A stretch of 64,000 bases of DNA from Pseudomonadota bacterium (GCA_021821195.1 JAKACT010000005.1:62001-126000), one strand, 5' to 3'; counted from the stretch's first letter, positions 47,559-56,412 are shown. Numbers and translations are program-made. The notes: generated by a model from the letters alone, not told the origin.

Positions 47559-48212
47559 TCATTCCGCGGGATGCGGAATCCGTTGCCGGAACCGTTCCCG
47601 GTTCGCAGCGAAATCCCATGGCTCGGCGCGCTCATGTTCGGCACAGTCCGCGCGCAGCTCCAGATCGCCGAACGGCTGGCCGGTGAAGCCGCACAGATGT
47701 GGCCGTGCGGCGTCGCCACTGGCGAAGGGCCGGAAGAACTTGCAGCCCACGCAGGTGCGCAGGCCCGTCGCCAGTCCCTGTCGCTGCGCCTCGCCGACCA
47801 ACAATTGGGTACAGCGCAGCAACGCCGCAAGATCAGCCTGCTCCAACACTTGCAGCAACCCCAGCGCGCCTTGGCCCGGCTGTCGCTTCAGCGCTGCCTG
47901 CGCGTGCCCTTTCCAGCTCAGGCGCAGCAGCCGGGCGCGGCCGTCCCGCGGATCCGGGCTGCGTTCGATCCAGCCATGGGCCTCCATGGTCTTCAGGGTG
48001 TCACTGAGACTTGCAGGGGTGATCCCCAGTTGCTCAGCCATCCGCGCCGCCCGCATGCCGTGCCGGGCATCGGCCAACAGCTTCAGCACGCCTGCCTGCA
48101 CCGGCGGCATGGGCCGACCGGCATCGCCATGCCATGCCTGCGCGCGCAGCAGCCGGGTGAGCTGTTCCAGTGCGGTGGCGGCCTGTTCGCGGGTCTTGCC
48201 GGATGCGTGCAT
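47559..48212 (-). CDS. MarR-family regulator with C-terminal four-Cys domain
   Basis: 217 residues. The winged helix spans about 35-110 (PVQAGVLKLLADARHGMRAA, AEQLGITPASLSDTLKTMEA, wing WIERSPDPRDGRARLLRLS). The extra C-terminal part carries Cys154, Cys157, Cys174 and Cys190 in a C-x2-C-x16-C-x15-C pattern (TCVGCKFF, HLCGFTG, DCAEHE), suggesting a metal or iron-sulfur site that could sense redox state. It heads a minus-strand cluster with a CPVC protein, a periplasmic protein and a CPGC redoxin. A perfect palindrome, TAGGACTCCTA in plus-strand sense, sits 10 bp upstream of the ATG and probably serves for autoregulation. Confidence 0.88.
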   Translation of the reverse strand: MHASGKTREQAATALEQLTRLLRAQAWHGDAGRPMPPVQAGVLKLLADARHGMRAARMAEQLGITPASLSDTLKTMEAHGWIERSPDPRDGRARLLRLSWKGHAQAALKRQPGQGALGLLQVLEQADLAALLRCTQLLVGEAQRQGLATGLRTCVGCKFFRPFASGDAARPHLCGFTGQPFGDLELRADCAEHERAEPWDFAANRERFRQRIPHPAE

Positions 48213-48222
48213 GCTTTAATAT

Positions 48223-48233
48223 TAGGACTCCTA
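48223..48233. promoter_or_regulatory. Palindromic operator candidate upstream of the MarR gene
   Basis: TAGGACTCCTA, a five-base dyad around a central C, lies 10-21 bases before the MarR start codon in an AT-rich stretch (TTTAATATTAGG). Size, symmetry and position suit a MarR dimer acting on its own promoter. Confidence 0.5.
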
Positions 48234-48338
48234 TCGTTTTATGTCAAGCCCCACGAGGGCACTGGCCTGTAGCCACTGCGTAGGCACCGCAGACAGGCCG
48301 CTCATCCGCAGGCTGCATCCGATGGCGCCCACCGTCGC

Positions 48339-48344
48339 TATAAT
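48339..48344 (+). promoter_or_regulatory. -10 box of the ahcY promoter
   Basis: A consensus TATAAT lies 9 bases before the first helix of the SAH riboswitch, so transcription should begin at about 48351, right at the aptamer. No good -35 hexamer is seen at 17 bp. Confidence 0.6.
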
Positions 48345-48352
48345 TCAGGCAT

Positions 48353-48428
48353 CCCGAGGGGCGCTGCGATGGGCCGGCCTGCACAAGCCGGCGTCCGCCA
48401 GGCTCGGTTTTGCAGAAAACGGCGCCCG
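48353..48428 (+). ncRNA. S-adenosylhomocysteine (SAH) riboswitch
   Basis: The leader matches the SAH aptamer: P1 pairs CCGAG (48354-48358) with CTCGG (48403-48407), followed by the conserved GGGCGCTGCGAT, a hairpin (GCCGGCctgcacaaGCCGGC), CCAGGCTCGG, and a downstream GGCGCCC that can form the pseudoknot helix with GGGCGC. Known SAH riboswitches are genetic ON switches upstream of ahcY. High SAH, which inhibits methyltransferases, would raise SAH hydrolase synthesis. The gene that follows is ahcY. Confidence 0.9.
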
Positions 48429-48445
48429 GTTTGCACTCACCCAGC

Positions 48446-48466
48446 CCTCCCCCGCATAGCGGGAGG
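48446..48466 (+). promoter_or_regulatory. SD-sequestering hairpin, likely expression platform of the SAH riboswitch
   Basis: CCTCCCCCGC pairs with GCGGGAGG around ATA, burying the GGAGG ribosome binding site of ahcY (ATG at 48472). This suggests translational control: ligand binding upstream would favour a fold that frees the site. Confidence 0.6.
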
Positions 48467-48471
48467 CGGGC

Positions 48472-49935
48472 ATGAAACCGGAAAACCACATGAACGCAGT
48501 TGCCAAGACCTTCTCGACCGAGGGCGACTACAAGGTCGCCGACATTTCGCTGGCCGATTGGGGCCGCAAGGAACTCGACATCGCCGAGCACGAGATGCCG
48601 GGCCTGATGTCGATCCGCCGCAAGCATGCCGCCTCCACCCCGCTCAAGGGCGTGCGGGTGACCGGCTCGCTGCACATGACCATCCAGACCGCGGTGCTGA
48701 TCGAGACGCTGAAGGACATCGGCGCCGACGTGCGCTGGGCGTCTTGCAACATCTTCAGCACCCAGGACCACGCCGCCGCCGCGATCGCCGCCACCGGCAC
48801 CCCCGTGTTCGCCTGGAAGGGCGAGACGCTGGAGGAATACTGGGACTGCACGCTGGACGCGCTGACCTTCACCCTGCCCGACGGCACCCTGACCGGCCCG
48901 GAGCTGGTGGTGGATGACGGCGGCGACGTCACCCTGCTGATCCACAAGGGTTACGAGCTGGAACAGGGCGACGACAGCTGGGTCAATTCGGCCTCCGGCA
49001 GCCACGAGGAGCAGGTGATCAAGAACCTGCTCAAGCGCGTCGCCAGCGAGCGCCCCGGTTACTGGACCCGCGTGGTCAAGGACTGGAAGGGCGTCTCCGA
49101 GGAAACCACCACCGGCGTGCACCGCCTCTACCAGCTGGCCGAGAAGGGCAAGCTGCTGGTGCCCGCGATCAACGTCAACGACTCGGTGACCAAGTCCAAG
49201 TTCGACAACCTGTACGGCTGCCGCGAGTCGCTGGCCGATGGCCTGAAGCGCGCGCTGGACGTGATGCTGGCCGGCAAGGTGGCGGTGGTCTGCGGCTACG
49301 GCGACGTGGGCAAGGGCTCGGCGGCTTCGCTGCGCGCCTACGGTGCCCGCGTCATCGTCACCGAGATCGACCCGATCTGCGCGCTGCAGGCGGCGATGGA
49401 AGGCTTTGAAGTCACCACCGTCGAGGACACCCTCGGCCGTGCCGACATCTACGTCACCACCACCGGCAACAAGGACATCATCACGCTGGCGCACATGCGG
49501 GCGATGAAGGACCAGGCCATCGTCTGCAACATCGGCCACTTCGACAACGAGATCCAGGTCGATGCGCTGTACGCCAGCGGCGCGGTGAAGACCAACATCA
49601 AGCCGCAGGTGGACAAGTTCACCTTCGAGGGCGGCAATTCGATCTTCCTGCTGGCCGAAGGCCGGCTGGTGAACCTGGGCTGCGCCACCGGCCATCCCAG
49701 CTTCGTGATGTCGAACTCGTTCTCCAACCAGACGCTGGCGCAGATCGACCTGTGGGCCAACAAGGACGCCTACGAGGCCAAGGTCTACATCCTGCCGAAG
49801 AAGCTGGACGAGGAAGTGGCGCGCCTGCACCTGGAGAAGATCGGGGTGAAGCTGACCAAGCTCACCAGCGAACAGGCCGACTACCTCGGCGTGTCGATGG
49901 ACGGCCCCTACAAGCCGGAGCACTACCGCTACTGA
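48472..49935 (+). CDS. ahcY: Adenosylhomocysteinase
   Basis: Hydrolyses SAH to adenosine and homocysteine with a bound NAD, closing the methyl cycle. 487 residues from ATG 48472, which has GGAGG six bases upstream; an ATG at 48490 ([14 protein letters not shown]) is an alternative. Signatures: [29 protein letters not shown], the NAD loop [34 protein letters not shown] and the C-terminal [11 protein letters not shown]. Preceded by a SAH riboswitch and followed by a strong terminator, so it is monocistronic. Confidence 0.98.
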   Translation: MKPENHMNAVAKTFSTEGDYKVADISLADWGRKELDIAEHEMPGLMSIRRKHAASTPLKGVRVTGSLHMTIQTAVLIETLKDIGADVRWASCNIFSTQDHAAAAIAATGTPVFAWKGETLEEYWDCTLDALTFTLPDGTLTGPELVVDDGGDVTLLIHKGYELEQGDDSWVNSASGSHEEQVIKNLLKRVASERPGYWTRVVKDWKGVSEETTTGVHRLYQLAEKGKLLVPAINVNDSVTKSKFDNLYGCRESLADGLKRALDVMLAGKVAVVCGYGDVGKGSAASLRAYGARVIVTEIDPICALQAAMEGFEVTTVEDTLGRADIYVTTTGNKDIITLAHMRAMKDQAIVCNIGHFDNEIQVDALYASGAVKTNIKPQVDKFTFEGGNSIFLLAEGRLVNLGCATGHPSFVMSNSFSNQTLAQIDLWANKDAYEAKVYILPKKLDEEVARLHLEKIGVKLTKLTSEQADYLGVSMDGPYKPEHYRY

Positions 49936-49960
49936 TCGCCACCCGGCAACGGTAACGACC

Positions 49961-49982
49961 ACGGGCGCCGCAAGGCGCCCGT
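49961..49982 (+). terminator. Terminator after ahcY
   Basis: ACGGGCGCC and GGCGCCCGT form a 9-bp stem with a GCAA tetraloop, followed by TTT, 25 bp after the ahcY stop. It can also serve the convergent SRPBCC gene. Confidence 0.85.
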
Positions 49983-49995
49983 TTCCATTGCGGGA

Positions 49996-50502
49996 CTAGC
50001 CCAGCCGCGCCACCTGCTCGGCGTACGACTTGCGGGTCTGCACGAACAGATCGAACGGGAAACGCGTCGACACACCCTCCAGCACCGTGGCCAGCATCTC
50101 CAGATGGCCCTCGAAACCGGCGCAGGCCTTGGCCACGTCCTCGCCCGCCGGGATGTCCACGAACAGCTCCAGCCGGGTGCCGCCGCCGCGCGGGTGCAGC
50201 TCCCAGCGCAGCGGTCGCTGCGGCTGTTCGCCGCTGCTCCACGAATACTCCAGCACCCGCCCCGGCTCGAACGCGGTGACCGTGCTGTCGATGACGGTGC
50301 CGCTGTCGGCGAAATCGATCCGCACCGCGCCGCCCGGCTGCTGCTGGATGCTGCCCGGCGCCAGCCACTGCGCCATCGACGCGGACTCGGTGAGCATGGC
50401 CCAGACCGCGTCCGCTTCATGCTCTAGGTCGCGCGAGAGGTGGCCTTGGAAGCCGGTGTCGGTGCGCCGGATGCGCCCGATCGGAAACAGCATGGTGCTC
50501 AT
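49996..50502 (-). CDS. SRPBCC (START/Bet v1-like) domain protein
   Basis: 168 residues of the SRPBCC superfamily, AHSA1-like subgroup: FQGHLSRDLEHEADAVWAML, MAQWLAPGSIQQQPGG, VLEYSWSS and LRWELHPRGGGTRLELF, ending with GHLEMLATVLEG. These domains bind hydrophobic ligands; no specific role is known here. The ATG at 50502 gives the normal length. Divergent from metF, with which it shares a 163-bp control region. Confidence 0.85.
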   Translation of the reverse strand: MSTMLFPIGRIRRTDTGFQGHLSRDLEHEADAVWAMLTESASMAQWLAPGSIQQQPGGAVRIDFADSGTVIDSTVTAFEPGRVLEYSWSSGEQPQRPLRWELHPRGGGTRLELFVDIPAGEDVAKACAGFEGHLEMLATVLEGVSTRFPFDLFVQTRKSYAEQVARLG

Positions 50503-50600
50503 TGTCGGATTTCCTGGAGGAAGGTCGACAGTTGTAACCCCAACGCGGCCGGGGCGCATTGACGCACGTCACCCGGTCCCGGATGGCGTCCGCGACAGCG

Positions 50601-50636
50601 TATATATCGCTTCATCCGGAAAAAGAGATATATAAT
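50601..50636 (+). promoter_or_regulatory. metF promoter with dyad and metK-like motif
   Basis: TATAAT at 50631-50636 is a consensus -10 box. Overlapping it, TATATATC (50601-50608) and GATATATA (50627-50634) form an inverted repeat 18 bases apart. Inside lies CATCCG(N8)GATATA, shared with the metK upstream region at identical spacing. An operator that blocks the -10 region is plausible. SahR-type ArsR regulators are known for methyl-cycle genes in Proteobacteria, but no sahR gene is in the window. Confidence 0.5.
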
Positions 50637-50665
50637 CCCGCCACCCACGGAACCACGCCGCCGCA

Positions 50666-51490
50666 ATGCTGCCGATCAGCTTCGAGTTCTACCCGCCCAA
50701 GACCGACGAACAGCACGCCCAGTTCGACCGCACCGTGCGCAAGCTCAAGGCGCATGCCCCGCAGTTCATGTCGGTCACCTTCGGCGCCGGCGGCTCCACC
50801 CTCAGCCACACCCCGGAAACGGTGCAGCGCCTGCGCGACGAACACGGCGTGGACGGCGTTCCGCACCTGACCTGCGTCGGCGGCAGCCGCGAGGAAATCC
50901 GCACCCTGCTCAAGCTCTATCGCGCACTGGGCTGCACCCGCATCGTCGCGCTGCGCGGCGACCTGCCCTCCGGCATGGCCCGCAGCGGCGACCTACGCTA
51001 TGCCAGCGAGCTGGTGCGGTTGATCCGCGACGAGCACGGCGACCATTTCCACATCGAAGTGGCGGCCTATCCGGAAACCCATCCGCAGGCGGAAGACGCG
51101 CGGATCGGGCTTGCCCATTTCAAGACCAAGGTCGATGCCGGCGCCAGCGGCGCGATCACCCAGTATTTCTACAACGCCGACGCCTATTTCCGCTTCGTCG
51201 ACGATGCGCGCGCGCAGGGCATCGACCTGCCGATCGTGCCGGGAATCATGCCGATCGCCAATTTCAGCCAGCTGCGCCGGTTCTCCGAGGCCTGCGGGGC
51301 GCAGATCCCGCGCTGGATCGACCAGCGCATGCGCGCCTTCGGCGACGACGGCGACGCGGTGCGCGAGTTCGCAGCGGACGTGGTGGCAGGCCTGTGTCGC
51401 CGCTTGGTGGAAGGCGGCGCGCCGGCCCTGCACTTCTACACGCTGAACTTGGCCAAGCCCACCCAGACGGTGTTGCAGCGGCTGGCCTGA
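50666..51490 (+). CDS. metF: Methylenetetrahydrofolate reductase
   Basis: FAD-dependent reduction of 5,10-methylene-THF to 5-methyl-THF, the methyl donor for methionine synthesis. 274 residues of the TIM-barrel family: ISFEFYPPKTDEQ, VTFGAGGSTL, LRGDLPSG, EVAAYPETHPQA, ITQYFYNADAYFRF and PIVPGIMPI. It closes the folate branch that feeds metK and ahcY. No methionine synthase is visible in the window. Confidence 0.97.
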   Translation: MLPISFEFYPPKTDEQHAQFDRTVRKLKAHAPQFMSVTFGAGGSTLSHTPETVQRLRDEHGVDGVPHLTCVGGSREEIRTLLKLYRALGCTRIVALRGDLPSGMARSGDLRYASELVRLIRDEHGDHFHIEVAAYPETHPQAEDARIGLAHFKTKVDAGASGAITQYFYNADAYFRFVDDARAQGIDLPIVPGIMPIANFSQLRRFSEACGAQIPRWIDQRMRAFGDDGDAVREFAADVVAGLCRRLVEGGAPALHFYTLNLAKPTQTVLQRLA

Positions 51491-51545
51491 AACGGCGCCG
51501 CCAGCCTTCCTTCCGCCTTGACGGGGCGGCGGGTACCCTGCGGGG

Positions 51546-52085
51546 ATGCTCCGTCTTGTCCCGCTGCTGCTCCTGTTGGCCTGCCTCGCGCCGCCGCGCA
51601 TGGCGTCGGCGCAGGTCAGGCACTGCATTGCCGCCGACGGTAGCCGGCTCTACACCGAGCGCCGCTGCGCGGACTTGGGCGCGGCCGATGAACTGCGATT
51701 GCCCGCGCTGGGCACCCCGGCGGCGCACAGCCGCCGTCCGCTGTGCGCGCACAGCGTGCAGGACCTGGCCTATGCGCTGGAAGAGGCGATCCGTTCGGGC
51801 GATGCCAACCGCATCGCCGGGCTGTACGACTGGGCCGGCATGGGCACGGCCAATGCCAACCGGGTGATGAACCAGCTGCAGGCCATCGCCAAGCGCGAGG
51901 TGGTGGAGGTGCGGCAGGTGCATGCCGGCGACCGCTGGGAGGCCGTCGACCCGTGGCTGGCACCGCCACCGTCCGGCCCGCCGATCGGCCTGCGGGTGGA
52001 GCAGGTACAGGCCAACGGCCACACGCCGGCGCGCGCCAGTTTCGGCCTGCGCCAGCGCATGGGCTGCTGGTGGGTGCGGATGTAG
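51546..52085 (+). CDS. Secreted protein of unknown function, DUF4124-like N-terminus
   Basis: 179 residues with a signal peptide (MLRLVPLLLLLACLAPPRMA, cleavage near ASAQ). The start of the mature protein, VRHCIAADGSRLYTERRCADLG, has the Cys-x-x-x-DG-x-x-x-Tyr pattern of DUF4124-type proteins. The rest contains EEAIRSGDANRIAGLYDWAGMG, which resembles SnoaL-like or NTF2-like domain starts, and ends with RMGCWWVRM. Function unknown. It follows metF by 55 bp. Confidence 0.7.
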   Translation: MLRLVPLLLLLACLAPPRMASAQVRHCIAADGSRLYTERRCADLGAADELRLPALGTPAAHSRRPLCAHSVQDLAYALEEAIRSGDANRIAGLYDWAGMGTANANRVMNQLQAIAKREVVEVRQVHAGDRWEAVDPWLAPPPSGPPIGLRVEQVQANGHTPARASFGLRQRMGCWWVRM

Positions 52086-52121
52086 CCTCCCCCGCCTTGG
52101 GCAGGGGCGGTCACGCGCCGG

Positions 52122-53228
52122 TCAGCGCAGGCGCACCATCCAGCCGTGGCGGTCGGGCGCGCGGCCGTGCTGGATGTCGGTCAGTTCGCGACGGATCGCC
52201 ATGGTGACCTCGCCGGCCGGCGCATGGATGTCACCCACCGCGAAGTCCTTGCCCTTCAGCTCACCGATCGGGGTGACCACGGCGGCGGTGCCGCAGGCGA
52301 ACACTTCGGCGATCTCGCCCGAGGCCACGCCGCTCTTCCATTCCTCGATGGAAACCTTGCGCTCCTCCACCGTCATGCCGCGGTCGCGCGCCAGCTGCAG
52401 GATGCTGGAGCGGGTGATGCCCTCGAGGATGCTGCCCGACAGCTCCGGCGTCACCAAACGACCGTCGCGGTAGACCAGGAACACGTTCATGCCGCCCAGT
52501 TCTTCCAGGTACTTGCCCTCGACCGGGTCGAGGAACAGCACCTGCGAGCAGCCGTGCACCTGCGCTTCCTGCTGCGGCAGCAGCGAAGCGGCGTAGTTGC
52601 CGCCGCATTTGGCCGCGCCGGTGCCGCCCTTGGCCGCGCGCGCGTAGTCCTCGGACAGCCAGATCGACACCGGGGCGACGCCCTTGGCGAAGTAGGCGCC
52701 GGCCGGGCTGGCGATCACGTAATAGGTCGCCGCCTGCGCCGCGCGCACGCCGAGGAAGGCTTCGCTGGCGATCATGAAGGGGCGGAAATACAGGCTGCTT
52801 TCCGGCGCCGACGGCACCCAGGCGTGGTCGACCGCAACCAGCTGGCGCAGCGACTCGACGAACTCGCCCACCGGCAGCTGCGGCAGCGCCAGCCGCGCGG
52901 CGGAGCGCTGCAGGCGCGCGCCATTGGCCTCGGGACGGAAGGTCCAGATCGAGCCATCGGCATGGCGATAGGCCTTGATGCCCTCGAAGATCTCCTGGCC
53001 GTAGTGCAGCACCGCTGCCGCCGGGTCCAGCGACAGCGGGCCGTAGGCGTGGACCTGCGCATCGTGCCAGCCGCGGTCCTTGTCCCACTGGATCGCCACC
53101 ATGTGGTCGGTGAAGCGCTTGCCGAAGCCCAGCTCGCCGGCCAGCAGCGCGTTGCGCTGCTCCTCGCCGAGGGCGTGATCGGACAGGTTGACCTGATAGG
53201 CCAGCGGTGCGGCGGCGGAAGCGTGCAT
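52122..53228 (-). CDS. ilvE: Branched-chain amino acid aminotransferase
   Basis: PLP enzyme for the last step of leucine, isoleucine and valine synthesis. 368 residues, of the long (eukaryotic-like) BCAT subgroup rather than the roughly 310-residue E. coli type: AYGPLSLDPAAAVLHYGQEI, FEGIKAYRHADGSIWTFRP, the PLP Lys in GAAKCGGNYAASLLPQ, and GITRSSILQLARDRG with FACGTAAVVTPIG. The ATG at 53228 (MHASAAAPLAYQV) is chosen. Confidence 0.94.
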   Translation of the reverse strand: MHASAAAPLAYQVNLSDHALGEEQRNALLAGELGFGKRFTDHMVAIQWDKDRGWHDAQVHAYGPLSLDPAAAVLHYGQEIFEGIKAYRHADGSIWTFRPEANGARLQRSAARLALPQLPVGEFVESLRQLVAVDHAWVPSAPESSLYFRPFMIASEAFLGVRAAQAATYYVIASPAGAYFAKGVAPVSIWLSEDYARAAKGGTGAAKCGGNYAASLLPQQEAQVHGCSQVLFLDPVEGKYLEELGGMNVFLVYRDGRLVTPELSGSILEGITRSSILQLARDRGMTVEERKVSIEEWKSGVASGEIAEVFACGTAAVVTPIGELKGKDFAVGDIHAPAGEVTMAIRRELTDIQHGRAPDRHGWMVRLR

Positions 53229-53294
53229 GCGGAATCCCTGGGAAACGAACCCGCACATTATGAGGCCGCGACGCCGTCGGCGCTGGCGCACGCC

Positions 53295-54608
53295 TCAGCC
53301 GAACGCCAGCGTCGCCACCACGCCCTTCTGCGCGCCCGGCCGCACCTGCACGTCCCAGTCGTACAGCGCGCACAGCCGGCGCACGATCGACAGGCCGATG
53401 CCGCCGCCCTGCGAATGGCCGGCGTGGGTGCCGCGGTAGCCGCGGGTGAACAGCTTGGCCGCGTCCTCCGCGCTCAACCCAGGACCGGAATCGATGACTT
53501 CCACCGCATGGGCCAGCACCCGCACCACCACCTCGCCGCTGGGCGTGTACTTCACCGCGTTGCCGATCAGGTTGCCCAGCGCCACCGCCAGCACCGACTC
53601 CGGCACGTCCAGCGGCAGCGACGACGCGCCCTCCAGGCGCAGCTCCACCGGCTTGCCGGCGAGCTGGGCGCGGTGGCTTTCCAGCAGTTGCTGCGCCACC
53701 CGCGCTGCATCGCACTGGCCCACCGCGCGCTCGTTGCGCGACAGCAGCAGCAGCGCACTGATCAGGTCGGTGCACTGCAGTTCGGCGCGCTGGATGCGCA
53801 GCAGCCGCGTGCGCGTGCGCTCGTCCAGCTCGGGCCGGGCCAGCAACAGCTCCACCGCGCCGCGGATCACCGCCAGCGGGGTGCGCAGCTCATGGCTGAC
53901 GTCGGCGTTGAATTCGCGGTCGCGCTGCACCACCTCGGTCAGGCGCGCGGCGTAGTCGTCCAGCGCCTTCGCCAGCTCGCCCACCTCGTCCTCGGGGAAG
54001 TGCGGCGCCAGCGCCTCCGGGGTGGAACTGGTGCCGGAACGGCGCAGCCGCTGCGCCAGCTCGGTGACCGGGCTCATCACCCGCGCGGCCGACCACCAAC
54101 CGATCAGCAGCGAAAACAGGGTGAAGATGCCGACGCTGGCCACCAGCGCGCTGTTGAGCTTCTGCTGGCTCTCGCGCTCCTCTGCGATGTCGTAGGCGAG
54201 GAAGAACCAGTAGTCCGGATCCTTGCGCACCGCCAGCTTGTAGACCCGCAGCTCGCCGGACGCCTGCGCCGGCATGACCACGTCGTGCACGCCGCTAGAC
54301 AGGTCGCGCCATTCCGGCGGCACCTTGTCGAGCTTGCGGGTGCTGAACTGCCGCCCTTGGATCTTCTCGAACGGGATGCCCACCGCAGTCGGGTTGCGGT
54401 AGAACCCCTCCGCGAACATGTTGTTGTTCTTTTCAAGCGCCGCGCCCAGCACGTTGCTCTCGACCCGGTTGCGCATGTAGACCGTGGTCGCCGCGATCAG
54501 CGTTGACAGGGCGAAGCCGAACAGCGCAAACGACAGGATGATGCGGGTGCGCAGCCGCCGCCGGCCGCGCCGCTGCCGGTTCGGCACCGCGATGTCAGCT
54601 GTCGGCAT
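53295..54608 (-). CDS. Sensor histidine kinase
   Basis: 437 residues, partner of the regulator at 54595-55278, which it overlaps by 14 bp. Basic N-terminus, membrane segment near 24-44, a short periplasmic sensor of about 110 residues, second membrane segment near 157-178, HAMP, then the dimerisation helix with His239 in DVSHELRTPLAVIRG, N box NLIGNAVKYTP, G1 DSGPGL and G2 GGGIGLSIVRRL. A PhoQ/ColS-like plan; the signal is unknown. Confidence 0.92.
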   Translation of the reverse strand: MPTADIAVPNRQRRGRRRLRTRIILSFALFGFALSTLIAATTVYMRNRVESNVLGAALEKNNNMFAEGFYRNPTAVGIPFEKIQGRQFSTRKLDKVPPEWRDLSSGVHDVVMPAQASGELRVYKLAVRKDPDYWFFLAYDIAEERESQQKLNSALVASVGIFTLFSLLIGWWSAARVMSPVTELAQRLRRSGTSSTPEALAPHFPEDEVGELAKALDDYAARLTEVVQRDREFNADVSHELRTPLAVIRGAVELLLARPELDERTRTRLLRIQRAELQCTDLISALLLLSRNERAVGQCDAARVAQQLLESHRAQLAGKPVELRLEGASSLPLDVPESVLAVALGNLIGNAVKYTPSGEVVVRVLAHAVEVIDSGPGLSAEDAAKLFTRGYRGTHAGHSQGGGIGLSIVRRLCALYDWDVQVRPGAQKGVVATLAFG

Positions 54609-55278
54609 CGGGCGCGGCGATCCTGTAACCGATGCCGTGGCGGGTCTGGATCATCGGCTTGCCGAACGGCTTGTCCACCGCTGCGCGCAGGCCGTGGATG
54701 TGCACCCGCAGCGAATCCGAATCCGGCAGTTCCTCGCCCCAGACGCGGCCCTCCAGGTCCTGCCGGGTCACCACCGCCGGCGAGGCTTCCATCAGCGCCT
54801 GCAGGATCTTCAGCGCGGTGGGATTGAGCTGGATCAGCTTGCCCTCGCGGTGCACCTCCAGGGTGTCGAGGTTGTATTCCAGCTCGCCGACGTTGAGCAC
54901 CCGCGCCGGCAGCCCGCGTCCGCGCCGTGCCAGCGCGTTGAGGCGCACGTTCACTTCCTGCAGCGCGAACGGCTTGATCAGGTAGTCGTCGGCGCCGGAA
55001 TCGAAGCCGGCCAGCTTGTTGTCCAGCGAATCGCGCGCGGTCAGCATCAGCACCGGGGTCTGCTTGCGCGCATCCACGCGCAGCTTGCGGCAGACTTCCA
55101 GCCCGTCCATGCCCGGCAGGTTGAGGTCCAGCACGATGGCGTCGAACTCGTGCACCACCGCTAGGTGCAGCCCGGTGATGCCGTCGGCGGCGAAATCCAC
55201 CGTGTGGCCACAGTCCTCAAGGTAGTCGCCCAGGTTGGCGGCGATGTCGGGGTTGTCCTCGATGACCAAGATGCGCAT
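54595..55278 (-). CDS. Response regulator, OmpR/PhoB family
   Basis: 227 residues: a receiver with Asp7-Asp8-type pocket in LVIEDNPDIAANL, Asp51 in IVLDLNLPGMDGLE, Thr in LMLTARDS and Lys in YLIKPF; then a winged-helix effector (LIQLNPTALKILQALMEASP, VTRQDLEGRVWGEELPDS, LRVHIHGLRAAVDKPF, RHGIGYRIA). The ATG at 55278 starts directly with MRILVIED. It is the first gene of a two-gene operon with the kinase. The targets are unknown. Confidence 0.93.
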   Translation of the reverse strand: MRILVIEDNPDIAANLGDYLEDCGHTVDFAADGITGLHLAVVHEFDAIVLDLNLPGMDGLEVCRKLRVDARKQTPVLMLTARDSLDNKLAGFDSGADDYLIKPFALQEVNVRLNALARRGRGLPARVLNVGELEYNLDTLEVHREGKLIQLNPTALKILQALMEASPAVVTRQDLEGRVWGEELPDSDSLRVHIHGLRAAVDKPFGKPMIQTRHGIGYRIAAPDADS

Positions 55279-55385
55279 GGGGGTTCCAGTGTTGGCGGTG
55301 CCTGCCGGCTGAGACCGGCACGGCCGGCGCAGGTTCCACGATTCTTGCACAGCGCCCCATCCTCGTGGCCCGCGGCCGCGCGGGC

Positions 55386-55417
55386 AAACAAAAGGCCCGG
55401 GCGGAGCCGCCCGGGCC
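55386..55417 (-). terminator. Strong intrinsic terminator downstream of the RimK-type gene
   Basis: On the minus strand GGCCCGGGCG and CGCCCGGGCC pair over 10 bases around a 4-base loop, followed by TTTTGTTT. It lies about 80 bp past the stop of the ligase gene and insulates the two-component operon. The rest of the 55279-55497 gap shows only a short direct repeat (GCATGCCCT) and no gene. Confidence 0.88.
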
Positions 55418-55497
55418 GAAGTTCACATGCATGCCCTGCATGCCCGACTGCGGGGGAAGTACAGCCGGGCACGGGATCGATGTTGGGTGATGCCCGA

Positions 55498-56412
55498 TTA
55501 AGAATCCGTCAAATCGGTGTTGCGGCTGCGTTGCGCCGCGGCCGCGCGTGCCGCGACATGCTCGATGACTGCACCCGCCACGTCCACCCCGGTCACCATC
55601 TCGATGCCCTCCAGCCCCGGCGACGAGTTGACCTCCAGCACCAGCGGGCCGCGCTCGCTGCGGATCAGGTCCACCCCGGCCACGCCCAGGCCCAGGATGC
55701 GCGCCGCGCGCACCGCCGTTTCCACTTCGGCGCGGGTGGGCCGCACCTTCTTGGCGCTGCCGCCGCGATGCAGGTTGGAGCGGAAATCACCCGCCGGCGC
55801 CTGCCGCCGCATCGCCGCGACCACCCGCTCGCCGACCACGAAGCAGCGCAGGTCCGCGCCCTTGGCCTCGGCGATGAATTCCTGCACCAGGAAGTTCGCG
55901 TACAAGCCGCGCAGGGTTTCGATGGCCGCGCGCGAGGCCGACGGCTTCTCAGTCAGCATCACCCCTGCGCCCTGCGTACCCTCGTTGAGCTTGATGACAT
56001 GCGGTGCCGGCCCCAGCATCGCCAGCAGGTCGCCGGTGTCGTCGGGGTTGTCGCCGAACACCGTCACCGGCAGGCCGATGCCTTCCGCCGCCAGCACTTG
56101 GTGGCAGCGCAGCTTGTCGCGCGCGCGCACGATCGCCGCCGCGCTGTTGGGGCTGTAGCTACCCATCAGCTCGAACTGGCGCAGCACTGCGCAGCCATAA
56201 CGCGTCACCGAGGCGCCCACCCGCGGTACCACCGCTTCGTAGCCGGCCAAGGGCTTGCCCTTGTAGCGCATGTCGAAGCCATCGCTGCTGATCCGCAGGT
56301 AGCAGCGCAGCGGGTCGAGCACCCGCACGCTGTGCCCGCGCTCGCGCGCGGCCTCCACCAGCCGGCGGGTGGAATACAGCTTGCCGTTGCGGGAAAGGAT
56401 GGCGAGTTTCAT
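55498..56412 (-). CDS. rimK: RimK-type alpha-L-glutamate ligase
   Basis: ATP-grasp ligase of the RimK family, which adds glutamates to the C-terminus of ribosomal protein S6 in E. coli. 304 residues: [18 protein letters not shown], the preATP-grasp part [19 protein letters not shown], the ATP-binding [46 protein letters not shown] and the metal-binding [13 protein letters not shown]. Length and motifs match RimK. Modification of another substrate cannot be excluded. Confidence 0.92.
   Translation of the reverse strand: MKLAILSRNGKLYSTRRLVEAARERGHSVRVLDPLRCYLRISSDGFDMRYKGKPLAGYEAVVPRVGASVTRYGCAVLRQFELMGSYSPNSAAAIVRARDKLRCHQVLAAEGIGLPVTVFGDNPDDTGDLLAMLGPAPHVIKLNEGTQGAGVMLTEKPSASRAAIETLRGLYANFLVQEFIAEAKGADLRCFVVGERVVAAMRRQAPAGDFRSNLHRGGSAKKVRPTRAEVETAVRAARILGLGVAGVDLIRSERGPLVLEVNSSPGLEGIEMVTGVDVAGAVIEHVAARAAAAQRSRNTDLTDS

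Noticed and set aside
55418-55497. Small peptide gene between the two-component operon and the RimK-type gene
   Set aside because: No ribosome binding site or conserved peptide character; the frame runs through the terminator stem.
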